Below, one piece after another: positions 33,449 through 46,328 of a DNA stretch of 64,000 bases (positions are counted from its first letter, which is position 1; every line of letters starts with the position of its first letter). Made by a program: the position numbers and the translations under genes. The notes under the pieces were generated by a model. That model ran no database searches and was not told the DNA's origin. It was given only the letters and a program-made list of their open reading frames with translations. The stretch spans positions 76,814,683 through 76,878,682 of the forward strand of contig NC_050096.1 of NCBI RefSeq assembly GCF_902167145.1, given 5' to 3'. The DNA is from Zea mays. Taxonomy: Eukaryota > Streptophyta > Magnoliopsida > Poales > Poaceae.

Positions 33449-35142
33449 GAAGTGGTATCAGAGGAAATGATGACTGTAGGACGAAACCTAGATAGAAATG
33501 GACAAACCCTTACCTACTTATCTTACTCTGATTCATTCCATACTTACCTTATCTTGATCTTGTCTCACCTTTTGCTATTCTACTCTGATTATTCTTACCT
33601 TTTCTACTCTAAGACAAGATGGATTTCACACCTTGGAATCCTGCCACTATGATCTTCTTAAGAGATAGGGAACCTAAGACGAAATTAAAACTATTTTCTC
33701 TATTTAAAAATATTGATTGATTGTTCTGATGATAAATGCTTGATTTGCTTCTTTGATTGATTGAAACATTATAGTCGGGCATCTTAGCATGTACCACTAT
33801 AAGGTAATTCATTAGCTTTAGTGGGTGACACACTAATCTACTTAGCTAATAAATCCACCGTAGTAACATTTCTCGTAATTACTCGCCTTGTCTACAATTC
33901 TTCCTTCGTTACCCTGTGTTTCTAACCCAGATGGACTACTCCTATAGTGTTAGAAGAGAGCACTATAGACATGATCCTTGGTATGTCATGGTTAAGAAAG
34001 GCAAAGGCAGTATATACACTATGCTAAGGGAACCGTAGAACTCACCAGTTCCAAAGTACAAAGATTTGAAGTTGAAGTTGCAGTAACTACCGCCACCAGA
34101 CTAGCGGCATTCTTAGTAGATGGGAAGTTTGTTGGTGTCAATATCCGTGTGGTTAAAGATTTTTCGGATGTCTTCCTAGAAGAGTTATTAGGGACGCCAC
34201 CTGATAGAGAAGTTGAGTTTGTCATTGATCCCTTACCTGGGCTGCCCCTACTTTCAAACGACCATACAGGATGTCTGTAGAAGAGTTAAAGGGACTGAAG
34301 AAGCAGTTAACGAAATTACAAGAGGCTGGGTACATTCGTTCGAGTTCCTCACCTTGGGGAGTGCCGGATCTGTGTGTACAGAAGAAGGATGGATCAGAAA
34401 GGATGTGCGTGGATTATAGGTCCCTTAACGATTTCCTGTGGAGAACAAGTATCCATTACCCCGCATTGAGGATTTATTTGATTAGATGAGAGGTGCAAGG
34501 GTATTCTCGAAGATTGATCTCCGATCGGGTTACCATCAAATGAAGATTAGGCCATCAGATATTTCCAAGACGGATTCCTTGACCAATATGGTTTATATGA
34601 GTTCATCGTTATGTCATTTGGACTAACTAATGCACCAACCTATTTTATGGATCTGAAGAATAAGGTGTTCATGATCTGGACAGATTCGTCGTGGTTTTCA
34701 TCGACGATATTCTTAGAGTGATAGTGATCATGAGGAACATCTGAGATCGGTGCTACAGAAGCTATGAGATAAACGACTCTATGCCAAGTACAGTAAATGC
34801 GAGTTCTGGACTGACGAGGTGTCATTCCTTGGACATATCATTTCTAATAGAGGGATATCAGTGGACCCTGCTAAAGTCAAGGAGATAGTGGCGTGGAGCA
34901 TACCCACTATAGTTACTGAGGTCCGGAGTTTCTTGGGACTTACAGGATATTATCGAAGATTTATTGAATGATTTTCTAAAATTGCTAAGCCTATGACCTC
35001 GCTTCTGGAGAAAGGAAGAGAGTTTAAGTGGGACGAGAAGTGCCAAGATAGCTTTGATCAATTAAAGAAGATGTTGATGTCGCCACCAGTGTTGGTTATG
35101 CCAGATCTACATAAGGGATTTGACATTTATTGTAATGCATGT
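33449..35142 (+). pseudogene. E6 internal region, left part: PR end, RT, RNase H start
   Basis: PBS TGGTATCAGAGG at 33453-33464. About 450 bp without recognisable gag follows. Remnants then read DPLPG near 34220, VQKKDGSERMCVDYRSLND (34375-34430), FIDDI (34697-34711) and a GYYRRFIE block (about 34947), with frameshifts and stops between them. The RNase H start FKWDEKC (35025) runs into the E8 insertion at 35142, with TSD catgt at 35138-35142. It is chromovirus pol with gag deleted, non-functional before E8 arrived or since. Confidence 0.85.
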
Positions 35143-35756
35143 TGTAACGCCCTGAATTTGGGGGTAGAATTTTTTCTTCTTTTCTCTCACCAAATTCGGG
35201 CGTTACTCTCTTTTCTCTTCTCGTTTCGCTCCTTCTTCCCAATTTCAAACTAGTATAGTGATAGGTGTCCGTGTCGTGTATGAACAAAACCTAAGTGTCA
35301 TGGGTGTTGCATCATGCCGAAGCACATTTCTTTGTCTGATGTTACGCGTTCGTCTTGTTCCGTCTCGGTTTTCGGTTCGCGATTGGAGTCTGTTTGATGG
35401 TCGTGCGTGTCATGGGTTTCGACCCGCGAAGTGGCCCGACCCAACCCAGTCCAGCCCAGCCCGGTCGAGCCCGGCCCGGTCCAGCCCGGTCCGGCCCGCG
35501 CGGCCCTGGCGCCCCTGCCCACCCCCATGCGCCCCTTCCCCAGATCTATTTGGCTCATTTGATTTCTCCCGCGCAGCAACCTTCCTCTCCCTCTTCCACC
35601 TCTCTCTCCCTATGGTGCCCTAGGGTTTGGAGTCGAGATCGCCGGAATTTGGATCCCCGGAGGTGAGTTTTCGCCTCCCCTCCCTCTCCTTCTCTCTCTC
35701 CTTTCCCTCCCCTTCTTCTTCCCCTGCACGCCCTCCCCTGACCCCGTCGCGTGCGC

Positions 35757-36212
35757 CCCTGCGGGCCCCGTCCCGCGCGCCGGCGAGCCTGGCCGGGCCC
35801 TCCCCGTCCCGCGCGCCAGCGAGCCCGGCCGTGCCTCCCCGTCCCGCGCGCTGGCGAGCCCAGCCGTGCCCTCCCCGTCCCGTGCGCCGGCGAGCCCGGC
35901 CACGCCCTCCCCGCGCCCGCGCGCCGGCGAGCCACCCCCGGCGAGCCCGGCCGCGCCCGCCCCGGCGAGCCCCCGCACGCTCGGCCACGCCCCGGCGAGC
36001 CCCTGCCCCGGCGGCTGCGCCCGCCCCAGCCGAGCCCCTACCCCGGCGAGCCCCGCGCCCTGGCCGCGCGCCGGCGGCCGCGTCACGCGCCCCGCGCCCT
36101 CGGCCGCGCCCCTGTCCGCGCCCGTGCCTCGGCGACTCGCGTCCCGCGCGCCGGCACGTTCGCGTGCCCCCGGCACGCGCAGCGCGCTCCCGCGAGTGCG
36201 GCCGTGCTCGCG
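35757..36212 (+). repeat. E8 5' LTR GC-rich minisatellite
   Basis: Imperfect repeats of a ~16-base gcgcgccggcgagccc motif. The 3' LTR counterpart (about 52437-52880) has a different unit order and number, showing expansion or contraction since insertion. The long frames here on both strands are Pro/Ala/Arg low-complexity artefacts. Confidence 0.8.
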
Positions 36213-36256
36213 CTGCATTTAACTCTCTTCTAATCCATTTTAATTCGTTTAGTCGA

Positions 36257-36560
36257 TGTGCTGCGTCACGCGCTTTGCTGCACGACGGATTATTCTCATT
36301 TCATTTCTATTAATGCGCTGTGTGGCGCGCATCGTCGCGCGACGGCCCTCCTAAATTTATATTTATTAATGTGTTGTGTCGCGCGATGTTTCATTTAATT
36401 TATATTTATTACAAGTGCTGCATCGCGCGCTTCGTCGCGTGACGATTCGTTTTAAGTACAACTCTTTTGACGCAAGCCGTCGTGCGTTTTGTCGCGCAAC
36501 GCTTAACGTTTGTCTTTAATTAATGCAAGTGTCTCGTTGTGCGCTCGGTCGCGCGTCGAG
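36257..36560 (+). repeat. E8 5' LTR ~56-bp hairpin repeats
   Basis: Units with a near-palindromic cgcgc-ttcg-tcgcgcg core and AT-rich tails start near 36260, 36317, 36373 and 36417, followed by weaker copies. The third unit lacks 12 bases present in the 3' LTR. Confidence 0.8.
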
Positions 36561-38303
36561 TCGTTTACTTCTTAATTCAATCTAAATGTTGTGTCGAACG
36601 TCTCGACGTGTGGCCACTCCCTTTCATTCATCTTCAATTGTTTATAATGATTAAATGTGGAACTTGATTTTACTTTATGCTAAAAGGTAGTATCCAAATT
36701 AATTCCCTTCCATTAAGCGAGTAGTTTAATTTATAATCATGTAATATGATCGTTTCTCGACTGTCTTTTTTTCTCTTTCTCTCTTAGCCTTAATTGCGAG
36801 CCCGCGTGGAATGTCTGTTTATTTACTGCATTCTATTGTATGGTGTACTATTCGTTCGTATTAAATGTGTGGATGTATGTATGCTTGCGCTCGCATAGAG
36901 AACGATCCGGTTGAAGAGCCCGAAGAACTCGCAGGAGAAGCCCCTGAGCAGCTGTCGGTTGGTGGAGGCAAGTGTCCCTTGACCTATCTCTGTCCTATAC
37001 ATTCTTCAATTCACCTCCCGCATTACATATTTATACCTAAGGATTGACTAGCTTTTGTTATCCATGTCCTTGTTTACCTATTTGGGTTGGATTATTATTG
37101 CTTAGTCTTATGCTATTGCTCAACTCTAATCAATGAACATGATGAGAATTATCAATGATACGCTGTTTTCCCCTCTTTTATTATGATGTTATACTTGTGA
37201 CCCTCAAGGGGGCTCGAGCGGTTTCTCGAGTGCCTCTCCGTAAGGACCTGTTCGTTGGATGACCGCCCGGGAAAACAAGGCAACCATGAGGGTGGAGTGG
37301 GACGCCCTTAGCTGAGTAATTAGAGGAACCGGGGTGTAGTTCGCTTAGCCGTTGTGCCGTCAATGGGGCTCGGTGTATGCGGCTCACTCTGCCAAGGTTG
37401 ATTTGTCCCTTGGGGAGGAGTGCGGTACATTTAGGAAAACTAACGGGCGGCTACAGCCCCGGGGAATCTTTGTAAAGGCTACGTAGTGATACCCTGCTGG
37501 GTCACCTTGGTAGTGATCAATGGAGAGTCATGATCTCCGGGCAGAAAGAGAAATCACGGCTTGTGGGTAAAGTGCACAACCTCTGCAGAGTGTTATGAAA
37601 CTGATATATCAGCTGTGCTCGCGGTTATGAGCGGCCGAGGGAGCTCCAGTGATTAGTGGTACTTGATCAGAGATGTTCGGATTTGCAGGTGGCAATGAGA
37701 TTGATGGTTTTTGGTATTGACTCTGGTAATGGTAAGTGGTATTCTTTCCGTTTGGAAAGAGTACATTTGGGTTAATAACGTGGGTTAATCCTAAAACTTG
37801 GCTTTTTCTACTAGTAATAATAATCTAACCAACCAAAAGCAACTGCTTGACTTACCCCCACATAAAGCTAGTCCACTACAGCCAAACAGGACACTTGCTG
37901 AGTATGTTGATGTGTACTCACCCTTGCTCTACACACCAAATCCCCCCTTCCCCAGGTTGTCCGCATTGCAACCACTGCTCAGGAGAAGATGAAGCCGTGG
38001 AAGGAGACTTCCAGGAGTTCCAAGACTACGACGAGTTCTAGGTGTGGGTTAGCGGCAACCCCCAGTCGGCTGCCTGTGAAGGCCGCGTTTATCTACGTTT
38101 CTTTTCCGCACTTTGATTTATTATAAAGACTATGTGGATGTCTCAGACATTTGATGTAATCGACTATTATTTCCCTTTTTAATACTATTTGAGCACTGTG
38201 TGATGATGTCCATGTTATGTAACTGCTGTGTACGTGAATTGCTGATCCTGGCACGTACATGGTTCGCATTCGGTTTGCCTTCTAAAACCGGGTGTGACAT
38301 AGG

Positions 38304-38315
38304 TGGTATCAGAGT
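38304..38315 (+). promoter_or_regulatory. E8 primer binding site
   Basis: TGGTATCAGAGT, five bases inside the LTR, matches the tRNA-iMet complement except the last base. Confidence 0.8.
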
Positions 38316-38559
38316 CGTGCTGACTGTAGGACCGCTAACCTAGAGTAGAATGTTCGTTCTAAGGATTATAGACCTCTGTCCCTGCCTTGACTTTGATATC
38401 CCTTCAAAAGTTGGTCATACCAACCAAACCTATGTTCTACTATATATTATACCTTGCTGAAAATTGTGTTTTATTCTAATCCTTCATTTATTTGTGGTTC
38501 ATTACTTGCTCGTCATACTAGTTCTGTTCTCACCCTTATGCTTGTGGTGTCTTTTGTAG

Positions 38560-39571
38560 ATGGCTCGTCTTAGACACACCGCACGGAAGTCTATCATCCT
38601 CTTCTTACCCTCTCGCCTCGTGAAGCGTCCGCTTCGCCGTCCCGTGGCCGGTCAGTCCAGTCACTTGCAGAGGCTGCACCACCGCCTGCATGAGGAGCAG
38701 GAACGTCGACGACAGGAGCAGCAGGGCTCTTCTTTCTCGCTCCAGCAGGAGATAGAGTCTGTGAGGAGCTGCTCCCCTGTGCTCCCCCTGGAGGCGCCCC
38801 CTGCACCACCACTGAGCGCCCAGTCCCTGGAGTAGCTGCTGGAGGAGACCAGATGACGGAGGTGGCGACAGCAGCTCGAGCCACGACACCGACTTTTCTG
38901 CTGACCAGGAGCCGGAAGGATGGATTGCTCGACCCATCACTCGTGACGCTGCTCGCAGGTGTCACTTCCATGACGCGCTCGACACCCTGCTACGTCGGGC
39001 ACTTGACCGGCGTACTTGGTCCATCGAGTATCACTGTGTGGTCTACCAGCATAGTCGCGGGGTCTACCCGGACCGCTGGGAGGCGACCTACTTGGTGCGC
39101 CGTCTGGAGAATAGTATCTGGGGTGCTGAGGTCTGCTCGGAGCACTATTCCATCTCTGAGCGGGACTCAGCCGAGGCGGCCATGCAAGATGCTGCATGGC
39201 GTGCGCTTTCGCACTACTGCTCAGTACTCGGTGGGGTAGCTGATGGTCTCAACCTGAAGTACTACCCCCGCCGTCCATCTGGCAGCACAGGAGGCGTGAT
39301 TGTCTCACCTGTTGGTGAGGACAATCCTAGGTTGAGCAGCACAGTCAACCTAGCCGCCGTGCTAAACACGGAGCTGGACCATGCATTAGACGAGCTGAGT
39401 AGGGCTCGTGCTGAGATCGCCCAGATGCGGGCTGAGCGCGCGGAACGTTGTCACCTGGATGATGGTTCCCCCGCTCCCGTTGGGACTCAGCACCCGTACC
39501 GCTCACCTCGGCGTGGACACCAGCCTTATGGCAACCCCGACTGCAAGACCAAGATAGACTTAGAACCATAG
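38560..39571 (+). pseudogene. Uncharacterised ORF upstream of gag in E8
   Basis: Starts MARLRHTARKSI at 38560 in a Gln/Arg-rich frame. After a frame change between about 38813 and 38855 it continues open for 252 codons (38816-39571) to TAG. The second part has charged, mixed composition, with WEATYLVRRLENSIWG and a helical coiled-coil-like block LDHALDELSRARAEIAQMR. I recall near-identical predicted proteins annotated widely in maize but no assigned function. It lies between the PBS and gag, in the sense orientation. It does not resemble gag or pol. The continuous second frame suggests recent coding capacity with one frameshift. Confidence 0.55.
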
Positions 39572-39983
39572 ATCGTCAGTGTTGAGTCTTGTAATAAATG
39601 CTTAATATAGAAGTTTTAGTCTTAGTCTCAGTCTTAGCGTTAGTTTCGCTCTTAGATAGTCTTAGTTAGACAGGGTAGTTTGCTATATCCTGTGCATTTA
39701 TGTTTGTCATGATGAACTATGGTTGATTTGGATCTTTGTAATGACTGTCACCAGAGTGTGGGTATCCCCTGTATTTTGGTTTACCTGCTACATGTTAATA
39801 GAGTTAGCTATTTAGTTGGGAAGCCTTTTATTCCACTTTCCTCTTTATCTGAGAAGTTGTGTTGGTCTGTGTTGGAGATCAGTGAAGATGCTCGTCTGCT
39901 CAGTGTTGTGGAGAAATTCTATACTCTTTTCTTATGCTGCAAGATTTGCAAAATCAGTTCTGATGTGCGGTTGCATCCTGCAG
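39572..39983 (+). other. E8 spacer between upstream ORF and gag
   Basis: Non-coding. Contains an aataaa (39593) and a run of tcttag-type repeats (about 39619-39665). No ORF of note. Confidence 0.5.
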
Positions 39984-41180
39984 ATGTCAGAAAACAGGCG
40001 CAGAGGAGGAAGGCGTGCTCAGCAGGAGCAGGCAGCTCAGCAGGATGAGGCACCCCAGCAGCAGCAGCTGCCGCCCCCGCCCTCGATGTCCATCGAGCAG
40101 ATGTTTCTGATGCAGACTCAGGCAGTTCAAGCTATCGGTCAGACTCTGGCCGCCATTCAGCAGCAGCAGCAGCAACAGCCACCACCTCAGCCTCAGATGC
40201 CTCAGATGCCCAGGGACAAGCGTGCTGAATTCATGAGAGGTCATCCCCCAACGTTCGCTCACTCTTCTGACCCCATGGATGCTGAAGACTGACTGCGCAC
40301 TGTGGAGCGAGAGTTGCATACCGCTCAGTGCGATGACAGGGAGAAAGTCCTGTATGGTCCTCGTCTGTTGAGAGGAGCAGCTCAGTCCTGGTGGGAGTCT
40401 TATCTCGCCACCCATGCCAATCCGTACACCATCACCTGCGAAGAATTCAGAGGTAGCTTTCGTCAGTACCATGTTCCTGCAGGTCTAATGACAGTGAAAA
40501 GGAGGAGTTCCTAGCCCTCAAGCAAGGGTCATTGTCTGTCAGTGAGTACCGGGACAGGTTTCTGCAACTGTCTCGCTATGCTCCTGAAGATGTCAACACC
40601 GATGCTAAGAGACAGTACCGTTTCCTGAGAGGCTTGGTTGACCCTCTGCAGTATCAGCTGATGAATCATACCTTCCCGACATTCCAGCACCTGATTGACA
40701 GAGCAATCATGACAGAGAGGAAGCGTAAGGAGATGGAGGATCACAAGCGCAAGATCAGTGGACCCCAGCCTGGAAGCAGCAATCGTCCTCGTTTCTCAAG
40801 CAATCAACCTCAGCAGTTCAGGCAGAACCAGCGTCCACCTCAGCAGCAGCAGTTTCAAAGACAGTTTCCTCAGCATCAGCATCAGAATCGCCAGAACAAT
40901 CAGTCAGGAGGAGGTCAGTTCTAGAGGCAGAATCAGTAGGCACCTCGTCTTCCTACCCCAGCAAACCAGCAGAACAATCAGGCAGCACCAGCTTAGGTTG
41001 GAAACAGAGCATGTTTCCACTGTGGAGAGCAAGGCCACTAGGTGATGCAATGTCCAAAGAAGGCAGCCCAGCAACAGTCAGGCCCCAATGCCCCAGCAAA
41101 GCAGAATGTGTCTCAGCCTGGAGCAGGCAACCGCTCTCAGCCACGCTATAACCATGGGAGACTGAACCACTTGGAGGCTG
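39984..41180 (+). pseudogene. E8 gag (Tekay-type), broken
   Basis: Start ATG 39984 (MSENRRRGGRR). Gln/Pro-rich N-terminus, then the retrotransposon gag core (40290-40720) with GAAQSWWESYL and YRDRFLQLSRYAPEDV, then a Gln-rich linker and a CCHC knuckle CFHCGEQGH (41010-41050). Damage: TGA at 40290-40292, frameshift near 40499, TAG at 40922, 40937 and 40994, and TAG at 41039 inside the knuckle. Gag would form the particle shell. The downstream frame continues into pol. Confidence 0.88.
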
Positions 41181-42516
41181 AAGCAGTTCAGGAGACCCCT
41201 GACATGATAGTAGGTATGTTTCCAGTCGACTCCCATATTGCAGAAGTGTTATTTGATACTGGAGCAACGCATTCATTCATTACTGCATCATGGGTAAAAG
41301 CACATAATCTTCCAATTACTACCATGTCAACCCCCATTCAAATTGACTCAGCCAGTGGTAGAATTCGAGCCGATAGCATTTGTTTGAATGTAAGTGTGGA
41401 AATAAGGAGGGTAGCGTTTCCCGCTAACCTCATAGTAATGGGTACTCAGGGAATAGATGTCATCCTAAGGATGATTTGGCTAGATAAGTATCAGGCAGTT
41501 ATCAGTTGTGATAAGAGGACGATCAAGTTGGTGTCCCCACTAGGAGAGGAAGTGGTGACCGAGTTAGTCCCGCCTGAGCCAAAGAAAGGGAGTTGTTATT
41601 AGATGGCTGTTGATAGCAGTGAAGCAGACCCACTTGAGATTATCAAGGTTGTGTCTGAGTTCCCAGATGTGTTCCCAAAGGACTTACCAGGTATGCCACC
41701 AGAGCGGAAAGTTGAGTTTGCTATAGAGCTTCTTCCTGGAACCGCCCCTATCTTTAAGAGAGCTTACAGAATATCCGGACCAGAGTTGGTTGAACTTAAG
41801 AAGCAAATTGATGAGCTGTCAGAGAAAGGTTACATCCGGCCAAGCACCTCGCCTCGGCCGCCCCTGTCCTATTCGTGGAGAAGAAAGATGGCACCAGAAA
41901 GATGTGTATCGATTATCGAGCTCTGAATGAGGTCACCATCAAGAACAAGTACCCCTTGCCCAGAATAGAAGATCTGTTCGACCAGTTGAGAGGAGCTAGC
42001 GTGTTCTCCAAGATAGATCTGAGGTTAGGTTATCATCAGCTCAGGATCCGACCTTCAGACATTTTGAAGACGGCATTCATTACCAAGTATGGGTTGTATG
42101 AGTTCACAGTGATGTCTTTCAGTCTAACAAATGCACCAGCCTTCTTTATGAATCTGATGAACAGTGTATTCATGGATTACCTTGATAAGTTTGTGGTGGT
42201 ATTTATCGATGATACTCTGATATATTCTCAAAGCGAAGAGGAGCATGCAGATCATTTGAGGATGGTATTGCAGAGATTGCGAGAGCACCAGCTGTATGCA
42301 AAGTTGAGCAAGTGTGAGTTCTGGATCAGTGAAGTTCTGTTCTTGGGTCACATAATCAACAAAGAAGGATTGGCTGTGGATCCAAAGAAAGTGATAGACA
42401 TTCTGAACTGGAAAGCGCCAACAGATGCTCGAGGAATCAAGAGCTTCATTGGAATGGCCGGATATTATCGGCGGTTCATTGAAGGGTTTTCGAAGATTGC
42501 GAAACCAATGACAGCT
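41181..42516 (+). pseudogene. E8 pol part 1: protease and reverse transcriptase
   Basis: Protease VLFDTGATHSFI (41246 onward). TAG at 41600. Frameshift near 41860. RT with [18 protein letters not shown] (about 41872), [10 protein letters not shown] and FIDDTLIYS (42202 onward). The frame is cut at 42516 in KPMTA by E9; TSD cagct 42512-42516. Otherwise readable with few changes. Confidence 0.9.
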
Positions 42517-45500
42517 TGTAAAGCCAAAAATTGGTATAAGAAAAAAAATAATAAAATGAATAAATAAATAAATTTATAACAAGGTGTTTTGGGGATTCCT
42601 TGAATTCCTTTTTATTTCTCTTTGCATACTCAACTAATGGCATTAAAATTATGCAAATAAAATAAATAAATAAATATGCATTTCATGTTGAACTCTTTTG
42701 GTTTTTATAATCACTTTAAGTTTGAAATTTTGAAACCAGATTTAAATTTATAAAAAGAAACTAGAAAACAAAATAGAAAAGAAATAAAAAAAAGAAAGTA
42801 GCTCACCTGCGCCTTGGACCCAAATCTCCAGTCGGCCCAGGTAGCCATCCCTGCCCGCGAGCTCCCCCTTGGTCAGACTCCAGGCGCGCGGCCCATCTCT
42901 ACGCCTTCTCTTCTTTTTTTTTTCTGAGCAGCTGGCACGTGGGACCCAATCGCCATCCGATCTTCTTCTTCCCCGCGAAGATAGCACGGCACGAACAAAC
43001 CTCACCGGTTCTCCAGGATCTGCGCTGACCTTGGGCCTGATGGAAGCTTCTTCCCCGTTTTCTCGTGACAAGAGCTGGGAGTCCGCGACCGCCTCCACCA
43101 TATCCGCAGGAGAACTCCTCCAGATCGAAAGGATCTGTTTTCTGTTGAGGGCCATGACCTCCGCGCACTTCAAGCTCCGCTCCAATGGCGTCAGTCTCGT
43201 CGTGGTCATCTCGAACCCCCTTCTTTTGGGCAGTCGTGGCGCTCCCCTTCGCCGACTCCTTCGCGCATCTGATCCATTCCGTGAAACTCCCTCCTTCGCT
43301 GCAACCGGATCGCGTGACAATCACGGCCGAAATCACCGCTCCGCGCGACTCCCGCGGGCCTGACAACCAACCTCCCGAGAATATAAATCCCAACCCCGTA
43401 CGCTTGTTCCTCCATCCTAGCACGGGTTCGGGAGCACCCAAAATCAACCGCCGCCGTGAGAAACCGAGCGAACCGAGAAGCGAGAGAGAGAAGATCCTGG
43501 CCGCCGCATGGGCATCTCATCGGCGGCGCGGCTCTGGGATTAGCATGCGGTCAAAGCTAGTCGCCTGGGCCTCCTGCGCATAATCTTGGTTTTCCTATGT
43601 GGCTTCATCGACCGTGGCATCGCGAATTCCACGCTGTTGAGGAAGAAGCGCCGCCACCCGCCTTACATTGCTGACCGGATCGATCGACCCTGCATGAACC
43701 GGTGAGGTACCTCCACCTGATGCGCGGTGATCTTTGCGTCGTTTAGCCCGCGAAATTTTGGGGGAAATCGTCGGGGCGGGGATCACCGGCGAGCTCCGCG
43801 GCCATGGGTTCTGTCCGCCGCCGTGTGGGGTTTCATTGGGGTCCTCTGGGGGATGAAGACAGCCCCTGGATCGTTGGATCTGGGTCACTGATCAAATATG
43901 GACGAACGAGATCGGGTCAGGGGTGTTTTAGATCCGGGTCGTCGATCTGACCACGAACGTGTGTGATTAGATCGGGGTGTACCGTTTCGGGCATTTGATC
44001 GGGACCGTGTGATGTCAATCTAACGGCCCTGGGTGCATGATACCCCTTCGTCATGCCATCTTTACATAAGAGCCCTCGTAAAACTATCTAATAAACCCGC
44101 CGTCCTCGGCAGTAAAGAAACCCTTACAACCGAGGCCCTGGTATTTGCACATAGAACCCTGCATTCTTAGAAAATGTTGGGCGCGGTCAGGAAATTATAA
44201 AATGAATATAGAAAATATTTTAAGTATAAAAAAATGATTCCCTAAACTTCGAAAAATCATATCTCCTTTATTGTAATTCCGATTTGATTCGTTCCAGTTG
44301 CGTTAGTTTTGTATAAGTATTTACTACACAGTAACAACATTTATTATATCATTTCTCATTCTTTTACAATTAGATCTTTATTTAATTTATGTTGGTTAGT
44401 CTTGTTAATCCGCTTATCAATGTAATAGAAAATGATCTATGATCAATTTATAACTTAGATTAAAGTTGAGATAATTATTTATAATATAATCTATCATATA
44501 ATTTATATTAACCCATTTATAATTTAGTTTAATATTTTAACCACACAGATTTCCTATATAATCATAACCCTTTAATGGTAACTCCGATCTTAGTGGTTCT
44601 CGAACCCGCGATCTCGTAGCGACGCGTAGATTATTATTATTTAGTTTGTTCTCATGTTTGGTGTGATGTTGATTTTATCTATACCATGTTTGTTTGTATT
44701 GCTACGACTAGCAGTGAGGTCACGAGGATCTGAAGAATCACCCTGGTAACTGGATTCTCAAGTGCCAGGCAAGTTGTGCCCTTGATCACTTCTTTTACCC
44801 ACTCATGTTCTAATTAATCATAATGATCTGCATAGGTTAATTTGATGGGACCTAATAGGTTACCCTAGTTTGTCTATCTTTATGCCTTGTTTACCACTAA
44901 ACTTTCTGGGTAGTACTTGCTAGTGCTATATGTGGATTTGGGCATTGAGATACATATTATTCATACTTTTGTTATCAGTTGCTATTTACTTTTCATGATA
45001 AGATCATTATGTTAATTGGAACATGGAGAACCACCCGGGAAAACAGTGCTACCACAAGGGTTTAATGGGACGCCCTTGGCCGATTAATTAGGAAAGCTAG
45101 TGGAAGACTACCTTACCCGAAAGGGGCAAGGGCAGTAGGGGAGTGGTCAGTGTAGGGAGGCCCTCGGGAGGATTTTGCTGCGATGGCGGTCCTGCAAGGG
45201 ATTCCTGCATTGGAGCTTCCTATAAACTGTAGCGGGTTTTCTGAAGCTAGTGGAACTTTGTAAAGGCCTCGTAGTGTTACCCTGCCTCGCCTCCTCGGTA
45301 GAGGTGTATGGGAAGTCGCGATCCCTTGGCAGATGGGTAACATGACTTGTGGGTAAAGATGCGCAACCTCTGCAGAGTGTAAAACTGGTATACTAGCCGT
45401 GCTCACGGTCATGAGCAGCTCGGACACTCACATGATTAATCTATGGAACTTAAATTCAATTTGTCATATGCATTGCATCGCAGGTGATGTTGTTACTTCT

Positions 45501-45998
45501 GTTCTACTATTTAATTGGGTTGGTATTTACTTATACTTAGTAATTGCTAATAAAATTTTGACCAACTTTAAAAGCAATGCTCAGCTCTAACCATCCTCTT
45601 TGGTAAGCCTTACACTTCACGTGAGCTCCCACCTTTGGCGAGTTCATGCACATTATTCCCCACAACTTGTTGAGCGATGAACGTATGTGAGCTCACTCTT
45701 GCTGTCTCACACCCCCCCACAGGTCAAGAACAGGTACCACAGGATGAGGCGCTTGGAGGATGCTGCGATGTGTTCGTGAGAGGTCTAGGTCGTCGTCTCC
45801 CAGTCAACTTTGGGTTGCTGGACCGTTGTCTCCTTATAATGTAATTATTTATTTATTTTGTATAGAACTCCTGTTATATATAAAGATGTGACATTCGATC
45901 CTGTGCCACTTTACATCATATGTGTGAGACTTGGTCCCAGCATACCTGGTGTTTTTGTTAGCGCCCGGGTTTTGGACCCCTAAAATCCGGGTGTTACA
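42517..45998 (+). mobile_element. E9: solo LTR, Gypsy, plus strand
   Basis: 3482 bp from TGTAAAGCC to CCGGGTGTTACA. Flanked by cagct on both sides (42512-42516 and 45999-46003). No PBS, PPT or coding internal region, so it is a solo LTR, left by recombination between two LTRs. It shares the core near 45350-45420 and the block near 44700-44770 with E6. Frames inside it are not supported as genes. Confidence 0.93.
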
Positions 45999-46003
45999 CA
46001 GCT

Positions 46004-46328
46004 TTGCTAGGCAACAAGGTTGAGTTCAAGTGGACCCAGAAATGTCAAGAGGCCTTTGAAGCGCTGAAAGAGAAGTTGACTACAGCGCCTGTCTTAGTCT
46101 TGCCTGATGTGCACAAGCCCTTCTCAGTGTATCGCGATGCCTGTTACACTGGTTTGGGATGCGTGTTGATGCAAGAGGGAAGAGTTGTGGCTTACTCGTC
46201 CTGACAGCTGAAGGTTCATGAGCAGAATTATCCAATCCATGACCTAGAGTTGGCAGCAGTGGTTCACGCATTGAAGACCTGGAGGCACTATCTGTATGGA
46301 CAGAAATGTGATGTTTACACAGACCACA
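46004..46328 (+). pseudogene. E8 pol part 2: RNase H
   Basis: Continues the E8 frame after E9 with FKWTQKCQEAF and [17 protein letters not shown], a TGA at 46202-46204, then [21 protein letters not shown] and CDVYTDH. Cut at 46328 by E10 (TSD ccaca, 46324-46328). The RNase H fold block is otherwise intact. Confidence 0.88.

Larger units (their letters stand above)
35143..38299 (+). repeat. E8 5' LTR
   Basis: TGTAACGCC to GTGTGACA. It holds a GC-rich minisatellite (about 35757-36212), a ~56-bp hairpin-repeat array (36257-36560), the shared LTR core (about 37559-37640) and a small acidic frame near the 3' end (around 37985-38041, DEAVEGDFQEFQDYDEF). The minisatellite differs strongly from the 3' LTR copy. 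Confidence 0.92.

Noticed and set aside
35555..36313. Long overlapping frames on both strands in the GC-rich part of the E8 5' LTR
   Set aside because: Low-complexity Pro/Ala/Arg or Gly/Ala/Arg repeats from the minisatellite; several frames are open at once and differ between the LTRs.
38594..39197. Minus-strand frames opposite the E8 upstream ORF
   Set aside because: Shadow frames of the sense ORF; no independent support.
42748..43583. Frames of 100-190 codons in E9
   Set aside because: Inside a solo LTR, overlapping on both strands, no domain recognised.
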